Shown: positions 1 to 11,585 of the stretch, piece after piece
Position numbering within the stretch: position 1 is the first letter of the stretch
How the letters are laid out: each line of letters starts with the position of its first letter
Origin: Rhizopus sp. PT2906
Taxonomy: Eukaryota > Mucoromycota > Mucoromycetes > Mucorales > Rhizopodaceae
DNA: 64,000 nucleotides
Assembly (NCBI GenBank): GCA_025529335.1
Contig: JAMYHX010000011.1
Location: 179,429 to 243,428, forward strand
Reading direction: 5' to 3'
Program-made: the position numbers and the translations under genes
The notes under the pieces: generated by a model
Seen by the model: the letters and a program-made list of their open reading frames with translations, nothing else
The model's database searches: none
What the model was told of the DNA's origin: nothing

Positions 1-609
1 AATGTGATGACTTATGATTGGGATGTAAGTTTTTGCATGTAATTGTATAGAAAGCAGTTTAATTATATTATTATAAAGTCACTAGCAAAAGAGGTCCAAT
101 TTGATGTCATCGTTACCGATCCACCATGGCAACTAGCTACTCATGCTCCCACTCGAGGTGTTGCTATTGCATATCAACAATTGCCTGATATTTGTATCGA
201 AGAAATTCCTATACCCAAACTTCAAAAGAATGGCTTCCTCTTTATCTGGGTGATCAATAACAAATATGCAAAGGCATTTGAATTGATGGAAAAATGGGGA
301 TACACCTATGTTGATGATATCACCTGGGTCAAACAAACTGTCAATCGTCGTATGGCCAAAGGTCATGGTTACTATCTTCAACATGCTAAGGAAACCTGTT
401 TGGTTGGCAAAAAGGGACAAGATCCTCCCAACTGTCGACACTCGGTTGGATCTGATGTTATCTTTTCAGAAAGAAGAGGTCAAAGTCAGAAACCAGAGGA
501 ACTGTATGAACTGATTGAAGAGCTGGTGCCAAACGGCAAATACTTGGAAATCTTTGGAAGAAAGAACAATCTACGTGATTATTGGGTGACAATTGGTAAT
601 GAATTATAA
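1..609 (+). CDS. MT-A70 family N6-adenine methyltransferase (MTA1- or METTL3-like), 5' end outside window
   Basis: This is the C-terminal catalytic domain of an S-adenosylmethionine-dependent adenine-N6 methyltransferase. The catalytic motif DPPW follows the strand FDVIVT, then come the family blocks NGFLFIWV, WGYTYVDDITWVK, GHGYYLQHAKETCLVG, SQKPEELY and the C-terminal GRKNNLRDYWVTIGNEL. An upstream exon reading NVMTYDWD ends at 24; the best in-frame junction removes 25-78 (GTAAGT...AAG) and continues as SLAKEVQFDV. The start is off the left edge. The HGYYLQHAKETCLVG block and absence of a METTL14-type EPPL motif argue for a catalytic subunit. Known context: early-diverging fungi carry abundant 6mA in DNA and an MTA1-type MT-A70 enzyme, while METTL3/Ime4 acts on mRNA. 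Which one this is remains inference; I lean to MTA1 because of GHGYYLQH. The family assignment is secure. Confidence 0.88.
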
Positions 610-625
610 ATAAATCGTTTTTTTT

Positions 626-886
626 TTATTGGTAAAGAAAAGAATGTATCATTTGTTGACCATAAAGCTTTGTTTGAGTTACTAACTGCATCAAATAAGC
701 GTGCTTTTGATTGGCCCTGTTGATATAATCAAGTGTTATATCCATCTGTGATTGTACCTTGGGTACAGTCACTGCCTGTTGTACTAAGTCAATTGCAGTG
801 GTCCCATCTGTGTTTTTAGTAATAGTGTGATATCCAATCAATTCTGATAAAGTGACATTAATACAATCATCTTGCTTTTCTTGCAT
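626..886 (-). CDS. small hypothetical protein (86 aa)
   Basis: A single-exon open frame from an ATG at 886 to a stop at 626, tail-to-tail with the MT-A70 gene (17 bases between stops). The protein is acidic to neutral, with no signal peptide and no cysteine-rich pattern; the second half (MDITLDYINRANQKHAYLMQ) looks helical and could form a short coiled coil. An AT-rich TTTTATTTTATTTTATTTTAT tract lies immediately upstream of the start. I do not recognise the family. It could be a small subunit of a larger complex, or a 3' exon of a longer gene, although the 100-base gap to the next gene upstream on the same strand leaves little room. Coding status rests only on length, start context and compatible spacing. 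Confidence 0.45.
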   Translation of the reverse strand: MQEKQDDCINVTLSELIGYHTITKNTDGTTAIDLVQQAVTVPKVQSQMDITLDYINRANQKHAYLMQLVTQTKLYGQQMIHSFLYQ

Positions 887-985
887 TTTTTATTTTATTT
901 TATTTTATAAAGAAGAAAGAGTGAAAATACGCTTTACTCCGAAATAAATAAAAAAATTATCTCTTTCTCTCTCCTTCTTACAAGG

Positions 986-1833
986 TCACGAGTTTTTTAA
1001 ATGCTTCATCTTTTCTGTCAACTCAATCATTTCACTCACAGGAATATTTGATGCTACTTCACAACCCTTCAATAAAAAGGAATGAGTTAATAATACATAC
1101 ACTACATTGTCTCTATTTACTCTCTCAGCTTCATTAATTGTGTCCTGGATATGTTGAATTTGATCTCTAAACTCCTTTTTCTGGATGATCAATTGATCCA
1201 TCAATTCACAATTTTTTGCTTTTATCTATAGTCAATCATCAGAACCAGATCATTGATCCCATACTGTGTTATTCACTCACGTCATCATATTCTTGTTGCA
1301 ACCTCATCAATTCATTCTCTTTGGCTTCATGAATAATACTACTTACTATTTGTTCAGGTGCAGGAAGAACTCTGAATAGTTGAGTATCAGTCACTTGTCT
1401 TTAATCGTAGCTCATGTACCTTTTCTCTATCGGTGGTTTATTCTTGGCATTCTTTATTAATTCGTCAAAACGCTCCATTTGTTCATTCAATCGATACTTT
1501 GTTCTTAATTCCTGCATTTTGTTCTATACCTTTTATTAATGTCATTCTTATGTAATCACGCTATTACTCTTAATTCATTAGTCATAAAGTCTTGTGCTTG
1601 TGAGTGAGCATTCTCTAATTCTTCCATGCTTTCCTCTGTTAACAGCTTCTCCAATGAACGCTTTAACAAATTTAGACTAATATATAAAGAGAGGGAGGGG
1701 TAAACTCTTTGTTATATTTATCATTAGTGATCTTTTACTCGAATGCTTTAATTGAAGATTCGATCCATTTATTAGTCAATTCATCAAATTTGTCTCTTGT
1801 CGTTTTATCCTCTGCAGGTGTTTCATGAGACAT
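986..1833 (-). CDS. NNF1: Nnf1/PMF1-like kinetochore protein (MIND/Mis12 complex), five exons
   Basis: Joining exons 1833-1739, 1676-1568, 1523-1420, 1371-1281 and 1225-986 gives 639 bases and a 212-aa protein, matching the roughly 200 aa of yeast Nnf1 and human PMF1. All four introns are GT-AG and phases agree. The reading is MSHETPAEDKTTRDKFDELT..., then LLKRSLEKLLTEESMEELEN, then ELRTKYRLNEQMERFDELIK, then RVLPAPEQIVSSIIHEAKEN and a long coiled coil (ELMRLQQEYDDIKAKNCELM...). The pattern of an amphipathic helix, a 'LNE..ERFDELIK.A' segment, a short proline hinge and a C-terminal coiled coil is what I know of Nnf1, a subunit of the four-protein MIND complex linking CENP-C to Ndc80 at kinetochores. 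No enzymatic motif is present. Other small coiled-coil proteins are possible alternatives; the exon structure is more secure than the name. Confidence 0.6.
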
Positions 1834-1958
1834 CAATGAATAGAAAAAAGAGAAAGGGTTTATTATCGGACTTTAACTAAAATGAAAGAGTGACAGTTTC
1901 CACATACAAACATACATATACACTCATATACAAGCTGTTTTATGAAAACACTGTGTAT

Positions 1959-1982
1959 ACACACATACACACACACACACAC
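1959..1982. repeat. (AC)n microsatellite
   Basis: An AC dinucleotide run with one interruption (ACACACATAC then ACACACACAC), between the Nnf1-like and Ost5 genes. It is non-coding in either gene model. Confidence 0.9.
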
Positions 1983-2021
1983 GTATTAATTATTTTTGCT
2001 GTTTTTATTCTTCATATAAAA

Positions 2022-2358
2022 TTAGAGATAAACACCTGCGGCATTGGAAGCAAAGATGGCACCAAAGCCAAGAAGAACTGAAGCAATGATGGCTGACTGA
2101 AGTTGTTGAATGATGGGTGTTTTCTTTTCCTGACTATTATTAAAATGATGAATATTCTATAAATTACATTCACGCGTAAACTTACATTATAAATGTTCCA
2201 GCAGCAAATAGACCAATCGTAATACTAAAATAAGCAGCCAAGAAATATAAGGAGCGTGGAATGGGGGCTGTAATGGGTGCTCCAGAGATCCAGTCATCCT
2301 TTAAACAGTGTTATTATTCCCATTTATGGTTTGCATGTTTACGTACCATTGCTGTCAT
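2022..2358 (-). CDS. OST5: Oligosaccharyltransferase subunit Ost5/TMEM258
   Basis: Exons 2358-2347 (only 12 bases: M T A M), 2298-2186 and 2133-2022 join to 237 bases, a 78-aa protein (TMEM258 is about 79 aa). It starts MTAMDDWISGAPITAPIP and has two hydrophobic spans, RSLYFLAAYFSITIGLFAAG and the C-terminal SAIIASVLLGFGAIFASNAA ending GVYL. The N-terminal P.I motif, two membrane segments and the closing GFGA.F...GVYL are hallmarks of Ost5/TMEM258. Known role: small subunit of the ER oligosaccharyltransferase that transfers the lipid-linked glycan to nascent proteins. The two introns (48 and 52 bases) are GT-AG. Only the spliced form is long enough to recognise, so simple open-frame scans miss it. 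Confidence 0.85.
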
Positions 2359-2623
2359 CTTTATTCAAAAAGAAGAAAAGGAGAAGAAGAAAAAAAAAAA
2401 AGTAATGAGTATCGGAGTCAAGCTACTAAACCAAATATATTTCTTATATCATTCTCATAAAGGTGATTCCATTATTTTTCCCTTGGTTATTATTCATAAA
2501 TAAAAGGGAGAAGACAAGATACAATATTAATGTTTATAGATATATAAAAGAGGAGAAGGGGATAAAAGGATAAAATAAAGAGAATATTGCCGTAAAGGGG
2601 AATATAAATAAATTTGCATAAAC

Positions 2624-3396
2624 TTAGTATTCGGATCCTATAGGCGCCGACAGTCTACGCAACGTCTTTTCTTCTTCACTCGATCGGTGCTTCAAGACAA
2701 ACCCAGGTTTTTTGTTACATTGCCATCCAACCATTGAAGGATTATTCATACTGAGCCTACCAAATGGTCTTGCAACATCATCATGATTATTAGTTTCAAC
2801 CGACCTTTGGACCTGATACCAATGCTCCATTATCTTATTGCCGTAATCTTGAAGCTCCTCAATGGTCACAAACAAGTTGTAGTCGTTCAAATATAAAAAC
2901 TCAAGTTCAAGTGCGTTTAATTCTTTCACAGGTAATCCACCCACCTTTGATGCATCAAATCGGTCAATGCTTCACAGTTCGTTATAAAGACACTTACTTT
3001 GGCGTATCGAGTATTAGTAAAGAATATATCAGAGTATAGTTTACTGGAAATCATTAAGCCTGTGATAATAAGTCGATGTATACTGTAAGAATCAATGTGA
3101 AGCGGTGGGATATGGCGTGAGGGTTTGGGCTGTGTCATCCGATCAAAATAGACTAAGAGAGCAATCAAGCACTCATTAGCACATGGACAATATTTTAATA
3201 TACGAGTGAAATAAGCATGAATAGATATGCTGGGAATAGAGCGTGCATGGAAACAAGTATAGGATGAAGGATCAAGTTTACCAGCGTTTAAATGAAGTCT
3301 GTCATTACTACTGGTGATCTTTTCTAGTAATGAGGTCAATAACTTGATGGTGTCTTTGACTGGATGATTGGCTAAATCAAACTGTGGTGAATTCAT
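2624..3396 (-). CDS. Pho80-family cyclin (PCL/CycP type), two exons
   Basis: Exons 3396-2998 and 2944-2624 give 720 bases, a 239-aa protein. The cyclin box starts near residue 40 (IPSISIHAYFTRILKYC), continues ECLIALLVYFDRM and SIHRLIITGLMISSKLYSD, and crosses the intron at RYAK|VGGLPVKELNALELEFLYLNDYNLFV, the very typical Pho80/PCL end of the cyclin fold. Members bind a Pho85-type CDK and act in phosphate, glycogen and polarity control; which pathway applies here cannot be read from sequence. The C-terminal tail (about 60 residues, ending APIGSEY) has no recognised motif. Upstream lies a CT-rich tract that may be part of the 5' leader. An SPX-RING gene elsewhere in this window is another phosphate-type module, but the two are 46 kb apart. 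Confidence 0.88.
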
Positions 3397-4220
3397 TATT
3401 AAAAAGAAAGAGAAGAAAAAAGCTTAAACCTCCCCCCTACTCCCTCTCTCTCTCTGTGTGTCTCTCTCCCAAATAAACACTATTTCCAATCTGAGTTCAA
3501 AACTATCAATCACTTTAACGTTTAATTGAGACACTTGTGTAAATAAAATTTACAAGTGGACACAATCAAATTTCAATACGGGACACGTCAACAAAGGAAA
3601 ACAGCATCATGCATACCAAGAAATCCCCATTTCAGGCAGAGAGAATTAAGTGAAACTAACAAAGCTATCGACGATTCTCTTTCCTACGCACCTCCAAGAA
3701 ATATTGCTTACACTAAGCAAAAAGACCAAGTACATCTTTCATTGTTCTTTCTCTTATCTCAAGTACTTGCATGCAACCCAGAGATATACGAGTATCTATT
3801 CTGCTCAACGCAGGTCCATTAAATAACCAAGATGAGCCAAGATTTTAAATGAGTTGTAAGCCACTGCTTCAAGAGCAGTTTTAATTGAGCCAATTGCATT
3901 GTTCCCGTCATGCTAATGTAAATAATTATAAACAATTACAGAGAAAAAGGATTATGCCACTGGATTTTATATTGAAGCAAAAAATTTCCCTTTCTCCAAG
4001 CTTGTATTTGAGATGATCAAACATATTCTGTAATATAATCATTATCATGCGCTCTTTTAAAGTATTTCATTAAAGGAAAAGTGAAGTTCTCCAAGTATGC
4101 CAGTCCAAACCAAGAAAGTAAAGCAAAAAATAGCGGAGAATCAATTGAATTGCATCAATTTTTTTCTGCTTAAATTTTCATTTCTATTACTTCTTTTTAC
4201 TTTATTAGCTAGTAATCAAA
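3397..4220. other. divergent intergenic region between the cyclin and RAT1 genes
   Basis: About 820 bases separate two divergent start codons. A pyrimidine-rich CTCTCTCTCT stretch (about 3430-3470) lies just upstream of the cyclin gene. An imperfect inverted repeat is centred near 3546 (CACTTGTGTAAAT / ATTTACAAGTG). An open frame of 88 codons at 3556-3822 has no recognisable content and starts without ATG. No other feature is convincing. Confidence 0.6.
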
Positions 4221-7200
4221 ATGGGAGTTCCCGCATTTTTTAGGTATGGAAAAGAGTATAAAGAGAAATTGATATAGTACCTAACTATTCTTACAGATGG
4301 TTATCTGACAAGTTTCCAAAAGTTGTTACTCCCGCAGTTGAAGAACGTCCCAAGATCGTCAATGGTACGGTCATTCCTGTAGATACAACTAAACCCAACC
4401 CAAATAATGAAGAATTCGACAACCTTTACTTGGATATGAACGGTATTATTCACCCATGTTGTCATCCAGAAAACAAAGTAAGAAATCAGTGGTTGATCAA
4501 GTGTCAATCAAGAGGAAAGAGAAAACTGATCATTTGTTGTATAGCCAGCACCTGCTACAGAAGATGAAATGATGGTGGAGATCTTTAATTATTTAGATCG
4601 AATTGTCGATATCGTTCGTCCCCGAAAGCTATTATACATGGCTATTGGTAAGAAAGCTATACTTTTTGTTAAATAATCTCCCTTACTCACACTCCATCTA
4701 GATGGTGTTGCTCCTCGTGCTAAAATGAATCAACAACGTTCACGTCGTTTCCGTGCTGCTCAATTGGCACAGATTGAACAAGAAGCTAACGAAAGAGTTG
4801 CTCAAGAGCTAGCAGGTAATAACGACAGATAGGCACTATTGTCACCAATAACACTTCATTTGTAATAGCAATTGGACAAGAACACCAATTGAAAAAGAAG
4901 GAAGAGCACTTTGATAGTAACTGTATTACTCCTGGTACGCCTTTCATGGCCCATCTGGCTACCTGCTTGAGATATCATATTGCTTCCAAGCAAAATACAG
5001 ATCCTCTTTGGAAAAACGTAAGTTGTCATTATATAATTAACGTTGCTGGTTGTTTATATATACGCAATAGTTAAAAGTCATCCTTTCAGATGCAACAGTT
5101 CCAGGTGAAGGTGAACATAAGGTTATGGAGTTTATTCGTGTCGAAAGATCTCGTCCTGAGCACAACCCTAACACTTCTCACGTCATGTATGGTTTGGACG
5201 CTGATCTGATTATGCTTGCCTTGGGTACTCATGAACCCCATTTTAAAATTATTCGAGAGGATGTCTTTGCGGATAATAAGAAAAAGACTGTGTGCGGAAA
5301 TTGTCAAAGACGTGGACATAAGACAGAAGAATGCAGATGTAAGTCTATTTTTTAAAAAAGAACACAATTATTTATACCATATTTGCTTGTAGCGGCAGTT
5401 GTGGCACCTTCAGTAACCGCAGCAAATGGCGCTGAAGCACCAAAGTCTGAGGAAGCTGTAGATAACAATCTGAAGCCATATGTCTTCCTTCACGTCAATA
5501 TCTTGCGTGAATACTTGGAGCATGCACTCAAGTTTAATGTTCCAGGAGTCCCTTGGGACCTGGAACGTGCGATTGACGATTGGGTCTTTATGTGTTTCTT
5601 TGTAGGCAACGATTTCTTACCTCATTTACCATCATTGGAAATCAGAGAAGGCGCTATCAGCAAACTTAGTTTACTCTGGAAACAATGTATGCCCTTCATG
5701 GGAGGATACATGACTAAGGATGGTGATGTTGACTTGAAGAGAGTTCAGATTTTAGTATCCGAGCTAGGCAATATAGAAGATGCAATCTTTAAAGAGAGAA
5801 GAGAAAGTAAAAAAAAAAAAAGAACAATTAGCAAACATGTCTGATTAAACTAAATAACTATCTGTAGCTGAGGAGCGCCGTGCTGAAGGTGCAAAGAGGA
5901 GAAAGCTGGAGAACGACAGACGTGCAATGGAAGCAAGAACACTTGAGAACAACAATTTTGCTTTGATGACCGCAGCTCCAGTAAACAACCCTAGCGCCGG
6001 TATGTCAAATAGAGATGTTGCAGCAAACCGAGCCCAGCTTAGACAAGCCAACTTGAGCGCTGCTGCTGCATTGAAAGCTCAATTAGCTGGAGCAGCAGAA
6101 GATGTTGCACAAGCACCGCCTATGGAACAAAAGGGTGTAAAAAGAAAGGCTGATGAAATTGAAGAAGAGGAAGAGGAAGATTCAGTCATTTCTGACGACG
6201 ATGATGAGCCTGAAACTTACGACCCAGTTGACCCCGTTGAAGCTGGTAAAGCTATTCTCAAGAAATTTGCTGATGAAAAGAAGGAAAAAGAAGTTGCTGC
6301 TCGTGAAAGAGAGCCTGATGATGCCGTCAGGTAAAGTTTAACTCAACCACGCTTACTCCATTTATACTAAACCATGAATACATAGACTATGGGAAAGTGG
6401 ATGGAAAGAAAGATACTATAACAAGAAGTTTCATCTTACTCTAGATGAAAAAGATGAAATCAGACAGTAAGTTGTCTCTAAGTACCACCAGAAAAAGGAA
6501 TTCACACATTTTCTTAGCATCGTAAAGTCTTATGTTGAAGGTCTTGTCTGGGTCTTCAAATATTATTACCGAGGATGTGTGTCATGGTCATGGTACTATC
6601 CTTATTATTATGCTCCTATGGCTTCAGACTTTGTTAATATTGATTCCTTTGACATCAAATTTGAAAAGAGTGCACCACTGAAGCCATTTGAACAGCTTAT
6701 GGGCGTTTTGCCTGCTGCAAGTAGAGCACATATCCCCAAGCCATTCCATCATCTGATGACTGATGAGGACTCGCCGATCATTGACTACTATCCTACACGA
6801 TTTGAAGTGGATATGGATGGAAAGAAATGGGAATGGCAGGGCGTTGTAAAGCTACCATTCATTAACACTAACCGTTTGCTGGCTGCTATGAACACTGTAT
6901 ATGATCAACTGAATGAAGAAGAAGTGCAGCGAAACTCTGTTGGTGTATCTGTATTATACATTAGTGAATCACACAAAGCATATAATTTCTTAAGCACAGT
7001 CTATACAAAGAGATCGAATGAAAAAGCAAAGCTAGATGCTCGACTAACGGATGGTCTTACTGGTGAAATCGATAAAGATCCCGAATGTATTCCTAGAAGC
7101 ACCTTTTATTCACCACTACCAAGCCACGATCTACCAGACATCACAAATGATAAATCAATAAGGTAAGAGAAAAGGCACAACTGGTATAAATGTATAATAA

Positions 7201-7744
7201 TCATCATGTACGATAGTGTTGTATATGAGTTACCATCAATACCTGAAGATTACAATTTCTCAACAAATCTACTCAAGGGAGTCAAGATAAGAAATTGTCT
7301 AGATTATGAAGATATACAGCTAGCTACATTTGAGAAAACCGATAATCGCCACAGGTATAATAATAACCGCGGATGGACATCGCAGCTCAACCATATGGAA
7401 GATTATAGAGAGCAGTAAGTGTTAAAAGTAGCAAAAAAGTAGCAAATTAAATAACAACTACTCTTAGTCAAAATCAAAAGTATAATAATAATCGACGCGG
7501 CGGTTATCACGGTAACAACAACAACCAACGAAGAGGTGGAGGTTACGGAGGAAACTACGGTGGAGGTTATGGCGGTGGCTATGGCGGTGGCTATGGCGGT
7601 GGCTATGGCGGCGGCTATGGCGGCGGCTATGGAGGAAACTATGGAGGAAACTATGGTGGTGGCTACGGAGGCAACTACAGAGGAGGCTATGGCGGCAATA
7701 GCGGCGGCTACGGAAGAGGCTATGGTGGTGGCTATCGCAACTAA
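4221..7744 (+). CDS. RAT1: Nuclear 5'-3' exoribonuclease Rat1/Xrn2, twelve exons
   Basis: Exons 4221-4243, 4297-4477, 4545-4647, 4702-4815, 4869-5017, 5071-5338, 5393-5806, 5868-6330, 6386-6466, 6518-7162, 7217-7414 and 7468-7744 total 2,916 bases (971 aa; family about 950-1,000). The start [79 protein letters not shown] and FFVGNDFLPHLPSLEI are the conserved acidic active-site blocks of XRN nucleases. A CCHC knuckle (CGNCQRRGHKTEEC) after the second block is specific to the nuclear Rat1/Xrn2 branch, which degrades RNA from the 5' end, trims rRNA and drives torpedo termination. The C-terminus is an extended GGY/RGG-type low-complexity tail. An acidic/basic linker (about residues 420-560) is typical. 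Identification is firm; the exact acceptor choices are mine. Confidence 0.96.
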
Positions 7745-9998
7745 AGATTTCAAACATCTTTATGATACTCAATGACTCCTAAATTGATGTTTGTTTTATG
7801 ATTGAATGTATACGAAAAAGAATAAAAAATAGAGTACAGTTTTAAGAAAAATGCAATTATTATGGCCTATTTATTTTTTCGAACAAATCAGAAAAAGGAA
7901 GGAAGAGGATAATCATAAACAAACATACTATATACATATATATATTTTTCATTCCTCTTCAGCCATTCTTTTTCTATTGCTGGGTTCAATAAGGAATCAA
8001 GGAGGGAAGTAGTCCAATTCAACATATAAAGAAACAGATGTAGATACTTTTTTATAACTTGAGCTGAATTGTATATCAACTGCAAGACAGGTGGCAATCG
8101 TAGTCATCTTGAGCGTACTATCACAGAGTTTGAGCCTCTATCGAGCGTCATCAGCAGTGTAGAGATGCTTAAACCTATTACAGATGATATTAAGTATACA
8201 GTTTAAAAATGTATTTGATTCTTTCCTACTCTTTACCACTGATGACAAATCTAACAATTTTGATGATACTGATATTGGTCTGGTATTGCTGGGATAATAG
8301 GAGATGCTATGTCTCGAATATATAAAGAAGTAATAAGGGAAATATATTCCGAAGAGTCTCTATATAACATCTTTATTGTGCATTAAGACGAGAGTGGGCG
8401 CATTATTACAATATCGTCATTTTATATACAAACAGGATTATTATGCGACCAATGAAAATTGGACATATCGTGTTATATGTTAATAACATGTACTGTTGTC
8501 AGTCTCTTTGTATTATTTATTTTTAGAGTATAGTTTTATAATAACCTTATACGACAAGATTTAGTATTTGTAGGGTAAATACGACAGGAGAACAAAGTTT
8601 TTCATCATTACGGGAGTCTTGATTCTCATTCGTTCATTTCCTTGGTGCCGCAAGAACCACAGCCGGCGACGCCAATTTCAAGACAGGCAAGTTCATGGGA
8701 TACATAGTGAAAGCATAAATCAGGATGATCACTAGAAGCTTTTCTTTCTTCCTGCCGTACATTGCTAATAGTTCTCAGCTTGCTTTTATGCTCAGACGAA
8801 GCATAGCTTTGTTTGTTTCAGCTAGAGATTATTGGTACTAATAATTAAAAGCAGTTATATAAATACAATACGACTGATCATACGTTGTCATGGTGGTTCC
8901 ACTCAGTCTTTCAGAGATCTTTATAAATCCATAAATATCTTCTAACAAATTTTATTCTGTACTTGGCATCCTTAAACTGCCATCATTTTCGTCCATGAAA
9001 AGAAGAGCATAATCCAAAACTACTTGCTTTATTCAGAATTCTTCTGGACATTTGTAGGATGCGCAGAAGTTTCGCTGAACTCGTCATAAACCTTCCTGGA
9101 AGAACTCTGATAATTGAGAAAATCATTAGAATAAGGATAAGTGTTAAAGTGAGATTGTATAAACTTACTTTTTTGTCCAATTTATACAATAGCTCTTTCA
9201 AATTTGGATGGATATTCTTTTTCATTGTTATAAAAACCCTCTTTCTCATCGCCTAATAAATCACATATTTGATAATGCCTCTCATTCATGACACACGAGT
9301 ATCCATGACAATAAGGGACTATATAAAGTATGTCGCGTACCTTAGCAACCCATCCTGTTTCGAGCGCCATTTGAAATAATTTATGCAGACTTGGAAGATC
9401 CATTGCTTTACTATAAAAATGAACGTATAATCATTAAATCTATCACAATCACAATCATCGCTAAGATTGGTCTACATTTTACAAGCAGAAGGGAAAAAGA
9501 TAGGGATATAGCAACAGAGAATAGAGGATAAACATTTTACCTTTTACATTTTTTTCATGTGCACTAAAATAAAAATAAAAACATTACACACTCTTATGTT
9601 TTCCTAAGCTAGCAACTCAATAATCTATGTTTCATGCTTGATAAACAGATTTTGATATATGAAGGTTAGGATGATTTGACTTTGATTTTTTTTAGCAAAA
9701 AGCCATAGTGGCTAACCAAATAGATCAATCATGACTAACTTTCTTTGATTGACAAATAACAACTGTAATGGAATCAATTGCGTGTGTTCCACAGAATCGG
9801 CAGTCTAGTGCTCTTTGAGAAAAGCCTTATTTTTTTGTTTACTATCAGCCGCCGTCCTCCTTCTCAACCTTTTCCTTTGTACATTTAATTCTCATCTTAC
9901 ATTTTTTTATTCATTCTTAAAGAAAACGACCAGAAAAATAGAAAAATGTGTATTGGAAATGAGAAAAGTGAAGAAATCATAATAAAAAAAATTATACA

Positions 9999-10020
9999 TG
10001 TGTGTGTGTGTGTGTGTGTA
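9999..10020. repeat. (TG)n microsatellite
   Basis: About ten TG units, followed by variant GTATG repeats to about 10040, within the gene-poor region. Confidence 0.9.
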
Positions 10021-11536
10021 TGCGTATGTGTATGTGTGTGAGAGGTCAACTTTATGTAAATAAGCGGCATCAGAAAAGGAAGGAGCCGTGAAAAAAATAC
10101 AAACGAAAAGGGGAGGAGGCGTTCGGATTCTCGGATATGTTCTAATATGGATAAGATAGAAAATGAGTTATTATTTATTCATGCATTATTGGAGAAAGGA
10201 GGAATAAGTCATTTATTTTCAGTCTAAATAACTTGATTCACGTAAACAAAAAAAAACTATAAAAGAGACTATCATTCTTTTCCCCTTTTTCCTTTTTCTT
10301 CATTCTTTATCTCTTTTAAAAATTCTCCTGTACTTTTATTATTTTATTATTCCCTATATTGAAAAGGTATAACAGCGTCTGGGTAATCTCAAAGTACATA
10401 TAACTAATGTCATCCTTTAGAAAATACACTTTTGTTGGCTCAATTTTATGGTTCCTGATGCATCTTACTCTATCATAATGATCTCCCCTTAAAGAAACCT
10501 CTGCTACTCACTAATGCTCAAAAACGCTTGCTACTGCTTATCAATACATTCAAACAATCAAATAATTAAAAAAGAACAAATAATCAAACAATCAAACAAA
10601 TACTCAAATGATTATCAATGCCTAAAAATGATCATCAGTGCCTGAAAATGCTAGTGAATGCCCGTCCCATGCTTATCAACGTCGGAAAGTCCCTGAAGGA
10701 TTTTGCTCATGTCTATCAATGCCTACTGCTAATGAATACTGCTCTGGAGTAACAACATATCCAATCTACTTTGCCACTATCTGCAAAATTCTATCAAGCT
10801 CTACTACAGGTCGCTGCTTCTCTGCGCTGGATCATTCCGAGATACTCCTATTGTTATGGCTCTGCTTCTACAGCTGATGAATGGCCCGTAAACTCTCCCT
10901 CCTCCCACTACTGCTGAGCTCGGCGGTTGCGATGCTCCAAAGGTTCAATATCCCGATGTCTCCACGGTCATCACCCTTTCCAAAACGCTTCGTCCTAGGT
11001 ACTTAGAAGTGCACTCTTTGTACGTTGAAGCACCTATTCGCTGAATTTACCGTGGTATGGTTTTGAGATTAACTTTTTGAGATTTGAGACTTGAGTACTT
11101 TTTTTTCATAGAGGGTTTACACCGTGTAGTCTTCTGGCATGCAGTCTATGGTTCTAGTCATCTTGGGTTTGAAAGCTAGCGATAATGTGGCCTTCTGGAC
11201 TTATGGAAAGAAAAAAGAAAAAATCTCTCTGCTTGGCTATCAAAAGAAAAAAGCCTCTACTTGCTCTCTTAACTTGGTTATCAAAAGAAAAAATTATCTA
11301 TTTATTCAAAGCTCTCTCCCTCTCTCTTTGGAAATCAAACTATTGCTTACTTTAATAAAATCTTCATTTTGTTACTCCCATGCTTTGGCTTTTTGTTCTT
11401 GAATCTTAATAAAATATATTCATATCATTTATTGCACTTTCAAACATATGACATTTACTAATGAAGTTCTTTTCTGCGTATTCTTGCAGGTTCTTCAATG
11501 TGCTTTCATCGCTTTGGGTTTTTGTTTTAAATCAGC

Positions 11537-11537
<1 letters not shown>

Positions 11538-11582
<45 letters not shown>
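11538..11582. repeat. 45-base poly-T tract
   Basis: An uninterrupted run of T's. Read on the minus strand it is a long poly-A, as left by retroposition, but no retroelement coding sequence is recognisable next to it, so origin is unresolved. Its exact length is likely to be unreliable in an assembly. Confidence 0.9.

Positions 11583-11585
<3 letters not shown>

Noticed and set aside
7403..7772. Minus-strand Ala/Ser/Val-rich and His/Arg-rich open frames
   Set aside because: They are the reverse complement of the Gly-Gly-Tyr repeat exon of RAT1; composition follows from the repeat.
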